Shown here: positions 41,400 to 43,775 of the stretch, piece after piece
Layout of the letters: each line of letters begins with the position of its first letter
Position numbering within the stretch: position 1 is the stretch's first letter
DNA from: Bacteroidota bacterium
Lineage (GTDB): Bacteria; Bacteroidota; Ignavibacteria; UBA10030; BY39
NCBI GenBank assembly: GCA_030017895.1
Contig: JASEGV010000013.1
Location: 1 to 43,775 of the forward strand
DNA length: 43,775 nt
Reading direction: 5' to 3'
The notes under the pieces: generated by a model
What the model was told of the DNA's origin: nothing
What the model saw: only the letters and a program-made list of their open reading frames with translations
Database searches by the model: none
Program-made: the position numbers and the translations under genes

Positions 41400-43775
41400 T
41401 CACTTTACGAAAATTATTTTTTTTATTGATATATATGTTCCTGCGGTTAGCCGATAAAAATAAAGTCCGCTTGATAAACCAGTGTATGACAACATATTGA
41501 ACTTTACTGACTTATATCCTGCATCTTGAATTTCATTTACCAACACAGCAACTTCCTGACCGAGAGTATTATAAACTATCAGACTTACAAATTCACGTGT
41601 TGGTATTGAATAACTAATCACCGTACTCGGATTGAATGGGTTAGGAAAATTCTGGTTTAATTTAAACTCTGTTGGAGATACACAGATATCTTCCTTCAAT
41701 TGGTCAGGTGCAGAGGGCGGTAGTTCCCCATCGTCAACAATTTTAATACGACTTGCGGAGTAAATAGGTGAGGTAGTTGACAGTATTAGCTTTCCACCCT
41801 GATTTACTTTTACCCAGTACCCTTTTCCAGGTTTAATCGAATCGGCAACAATGTATCCATTTTTGTATCCGTAAAATGGCGAAGCAATGATAGGAGAAGG
41901 AGATGTAATTGAATTTACATTAACAGGAGATGAGATCGAACCTATCATATTCCATCCTATTGTAACCTCGATAGTATCAACATCAATTCGTCCTCCATAT
42001 AATTCAATAGATGTGTCTTTTGGGAATTTTAACCAGTAACCAACTCCATTTTTAAGCGTATCCGCGACAATATATCCTGCATTATATTTAAAAGCATTCG
42101 ACGTTGCAGAAGGAAATACATTTTCCTTTTTATAATTATCTAATGTAACCGGTACAGAAATTAAGTTCCAACCACTTGCAATCGAAACTGAACACGTTAC
42201 AGTTGATGAACCTGTAGTGAAATTCCAGGCACTCGACCAATCACTTACTCCATAATTATTCTTTGACCTTACCCGCCAATAGTATTTTTTTGAAGTATCG
42301 AGTGAACTAATTATATAAGACGATCCAGTTGTTGAATCGCTTTTAAGTACGGAAGAACCAAATGAGATACTTGTATCAACTTGCAGCAAGTATTTACTTG
42401 CACCACTTGCTGGATGCCAGCGGAGTGTAATTGTTGTTGGTTGATTGGTTGCTCCACTGTCGGGAGACATAAGTAATGGGGTTGGTGGCGGACCAATGAT
42501 AGTAGTAAAATTCCAAACAATTGACCAATCGCTCGAACCAAACTCATTTTTTGCTCTAACACGCCAATAGTATTTTGTGCCAACAGAAAATGTACTCACT
42601 AACTTTGAAGTATCTGTTAATAGCGAATCATTTATTATTGTTGTATTAAATAATTGACTCGTATCAATTTGTATGTGATAAGTACTCACACCGCACGATA
42701 CGTTCCATTTGAAAGTAAGAGAAGTGGGTTGCTCAACGGCATTATTATTGGGTGATAATAACAATGGGACCAAGGGCGGATTTGAAACAGTTGTAAATTT
42801 CCAAATATTCGACCACTCTCCTCTACCAAAATCATTCTTTGCTCTTACGCGCCAGTAATAAGATTTAAGTGGCTCAAGAGGTCCAACAACATGTGTGGTT
42901 TGAGTTAATGTTGAGTCACTAAAAATAGGATTTGGAAATGTATTTGCAGTATCCACCTGTAAATAGTATAAAGTTGCACCCGCAGAAGCAGACCATTTTA
43001 GTAGTGGATTGAGCGGAGCGCAAATGCTATTATTGGGTGGTGATACGGGATTGGGGGTCGGTGGTATCATACCAGTAATTAAAATATCGTCAATATACCA
43101 AGAACCGCCTGTATAGAGAAAAGCTATTTGTACAGTTGAGTCAGCGTAGGGTGTTAAATCGGCATAAGGTCTTGACCATACTCCACCTCCGCTTTGTGTG
43201 TATGAAAGGAGGTTTTGCCAAGTTCCTGTTTTAGTTCGAATCTGTACATATGCAGTACCCCCACCGAAACTATAACAATGCCAGAATCTTAAATTTGGAT
43301 TTGTACTGGCACTTGATACATTAAAAAATGGACTGATGAATCTTGAGTTTGTAGTTCCCGGACATGCTGTCCATAAACGATTTGGTCCGGATGGACCACC
43401 TGAACATTCACCTGTGGCCATACCAACTCGCCATGTTCCACTCTCAGCATACCAATCGCCCATACCTGATTCCCAATTCTCAAATGTGTTAAACACAACG
43501 GGACCGGTTATAAGTGCAATATCATCTATGTACCAACCAGCCAATTCATTACAGTTAGTGGAAGTGAAAAGAAAACCAATTTTTACAACGGAGTCAGCAT
43601 AGGATGTCAGATCGATGGATGTGTATGTCCAACAACCACTGTAACGGTAATATTGAGGTGAGATGGTTTGCCAATTACCTGTTCCAACTTTAATCTGAAC
43701 GGAACCAATATCCGCACCATTGCACCAGTAGTTCTCATCGGTATTGAACCAGTGCCAAAATCGAAGACGTGGATT
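41400..43775 (-). CDS. Large surface protein with MAM-like, FnIII and T9SS domains (5' end outside window)
   Basis: The frame is open to the right edge, giving at least 791 residues; the ATG at 43544 is internal. Two jelly-roll modules come first ('NPRLRFWHWFN...GWYIDDIALITG', then 'NPNLRFWHCYS...SWYIDDILITG'). Three FnIII-like repeats follow, each ~95 residues and ending '(Y/K)YWRVRAKNxxGxSDWSxxWxFTT', then two 'GWNLIS/GWNMIG' modules and a T9SS sorting domain (QNFPNPFNPSTVISYSI..., LIVYNTLGQEVAVLVNE). The jelly rolls resemble those of secreted peptidases and adhesins, so the missing N-terminus may be catalytic. Paralogous at its C-terminal third to the Kelch protein downstream. Confidence 0.85.
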   Translation of the reverse strand, partial: NPRLRFWHWFNTDENYWCNGADIGSVQIKVGTGNWQTISPQYYRYSGCWTYTSIDLTSYADSVVKIGFLFTSTNCNELAGWYIDDIALITGPVVFNTFENWESGMGDWYAESGTWRVGMATGECSGGPSGPNRLWTACPGTTNSRFISPFFNVSSASTNPNLRFWHCYSFGGGTAYVQIRTKTGTWQNLLSYTQSGGGVWSRPYADLTPYADSTVQIAFLYTGGSWYIDDILITGMIPPTPNPVSPPNNSICAPLNPLLKWSASAGATLYYLQVDTANTFPNPIFSDSTLTQTTHVVGPLEPLKSYYWRVRAKNDFGRGEWSNIWKFTTVSNPPLVPLLLSPNNNAVEQPTSLTFKWNVSCGVSTYHIQIDTSQLFNTTIINDSLLTDTSKLVSTFSVGTKYYWRVRAKNEFGSSDWSIVWNFTTIIGPPPTPLLMSPDSGATNQPTTITLRWHPASGASKYLLQVDTSISFGSSVLKSDSTTGSSYIISSLDTSKKYYWRVRSKNNYGVSDWSSAWNFTTGSSTVTCSVSIASGWNLISVPVTLDNYKKENVFPSATSNAFKYNAGYIVADTLKNGVGYWLKFPKDTSIELYGGRIDVDTIEVTIGWNMIGSISSPVNVNSITSPSPIIASPFYGYKNGYIVADSIKPGKGYWVKVNQGGKLILSTTSPIYSASRIKIVDDGELPPSAPDQLKEDICVSPTEFKLNQNFPNPFNPSTVISYSIPTREFVSLIVYNTLGQEVAVLVNEIQDAGYKSVKFNMLSYTGLSSGLYFYRLTAGTYISIKKIIFVK
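41707..41837 (-). repeat. Near-identical block shared by the two T9SS paralogues, copy 2
   Basis: Partner of 39775-39905. The runs tcgtcaacaattttaatacg and acttgcggagtaaatagg are unchanged between copies, including third codon positions, unlike the surrounding domains. Confidence 0.85.

Overview
The window looks like a chromosomal segment from a member of the Ignavibacteria/Chlorobi side of the Bacteroidota (FCB) group. The main reason is that secreted proteins at both ends carry a C-terminal type IX secretion (T9SS) sorting domain with the 'NYPNPFNP' start and a 'VYD/NxLGxEVAxLV' core, which is typical of that group. Other supporting signs are the moderately AT-rich sequence, sigma-54 regulation, and the Kelch, FnIII and 'GWNLIS' cell-surface proteins. 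There is no rRNA, tRNA, CRISPR array, transposase or phage structural gene. No gene-free stretch exceeds 300 bases.

Layout. (1) 1-3259: the tail of a secreted protein cut by the window edge, a small T9SS cargo protein, and a TPR-thioredoxin protein. (2) 3321-6848: a sugar-nucleotidyltransferase followed by the SAM-cycle pair metK-ahcY, closed by a clear terminator. (3) 6959-19074: a 12 kb type I restriction-modification operon in the unusual order hsdR - four-helix-bundle gene - hsdS - (about 6 kb of accessory genes) - hsdM - zinc ribbon. The accessory block holds a DUF4062 protein, two Schlafen-type AlbA_2 proteins plus the tail of a third, a DUF3883 PD-(D/E)xK protein and an ORF6N protein. 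Within it the first 69 bases of hsdM are repeated twice as truncated heads, and the last 72 bases of hsdS once as a truncated tail. The locus therefore reads as successive cassettes bounded by hsdS tails and hsdM heads. This is the most interesting part of the window.

(4) 19178-25888: a minus-strand tyrosine phenol-lyase-like gene divergent from an MFS transporter, then an M29-type aminopeptidase and a MacA-like adaptor with a MacB-like permease that lacks its ATPase. (5) 26033-26914: a protein made almost wholly of six SANT/Myb-like DNA-binding repeats. (6) 26951-35993: a sensor kinase and an NtrC-type sigma-54 activator. A candidate sigma-54 promoter follows, then small secreted Asp-rich proteins, a DUF4405 membrane protein, an OB-fold protein, an outer-membrane protein and a DUF2334 deacetylase-like protein. 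(7) 35832-37571: purN-purH on the minus strand. PurH is cut after about 334 of some 510 residues, exactly where the DUF2334 gene running the other way also loses its end. That is a tail-to-tail breakpoint, either a real rearrangement or an assembly join. (8) 37811-43775: minus-strand envelope genes ending in two paralogous T9SS surface proteins (Kelch and FnIII) that share a nearly identical 131-base block.

How they work together. The type I system would methylate and cut DNA using HsdM, HsdS and HsdR. The genes between hsdS and hsdM have folds common in anti-phage defence and appear translationally coupled to it. The kinase and activator probably switch on the secreted and membrane genes beside them. 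All product calls come from reading motifs in the translated sequence; no database search was run.
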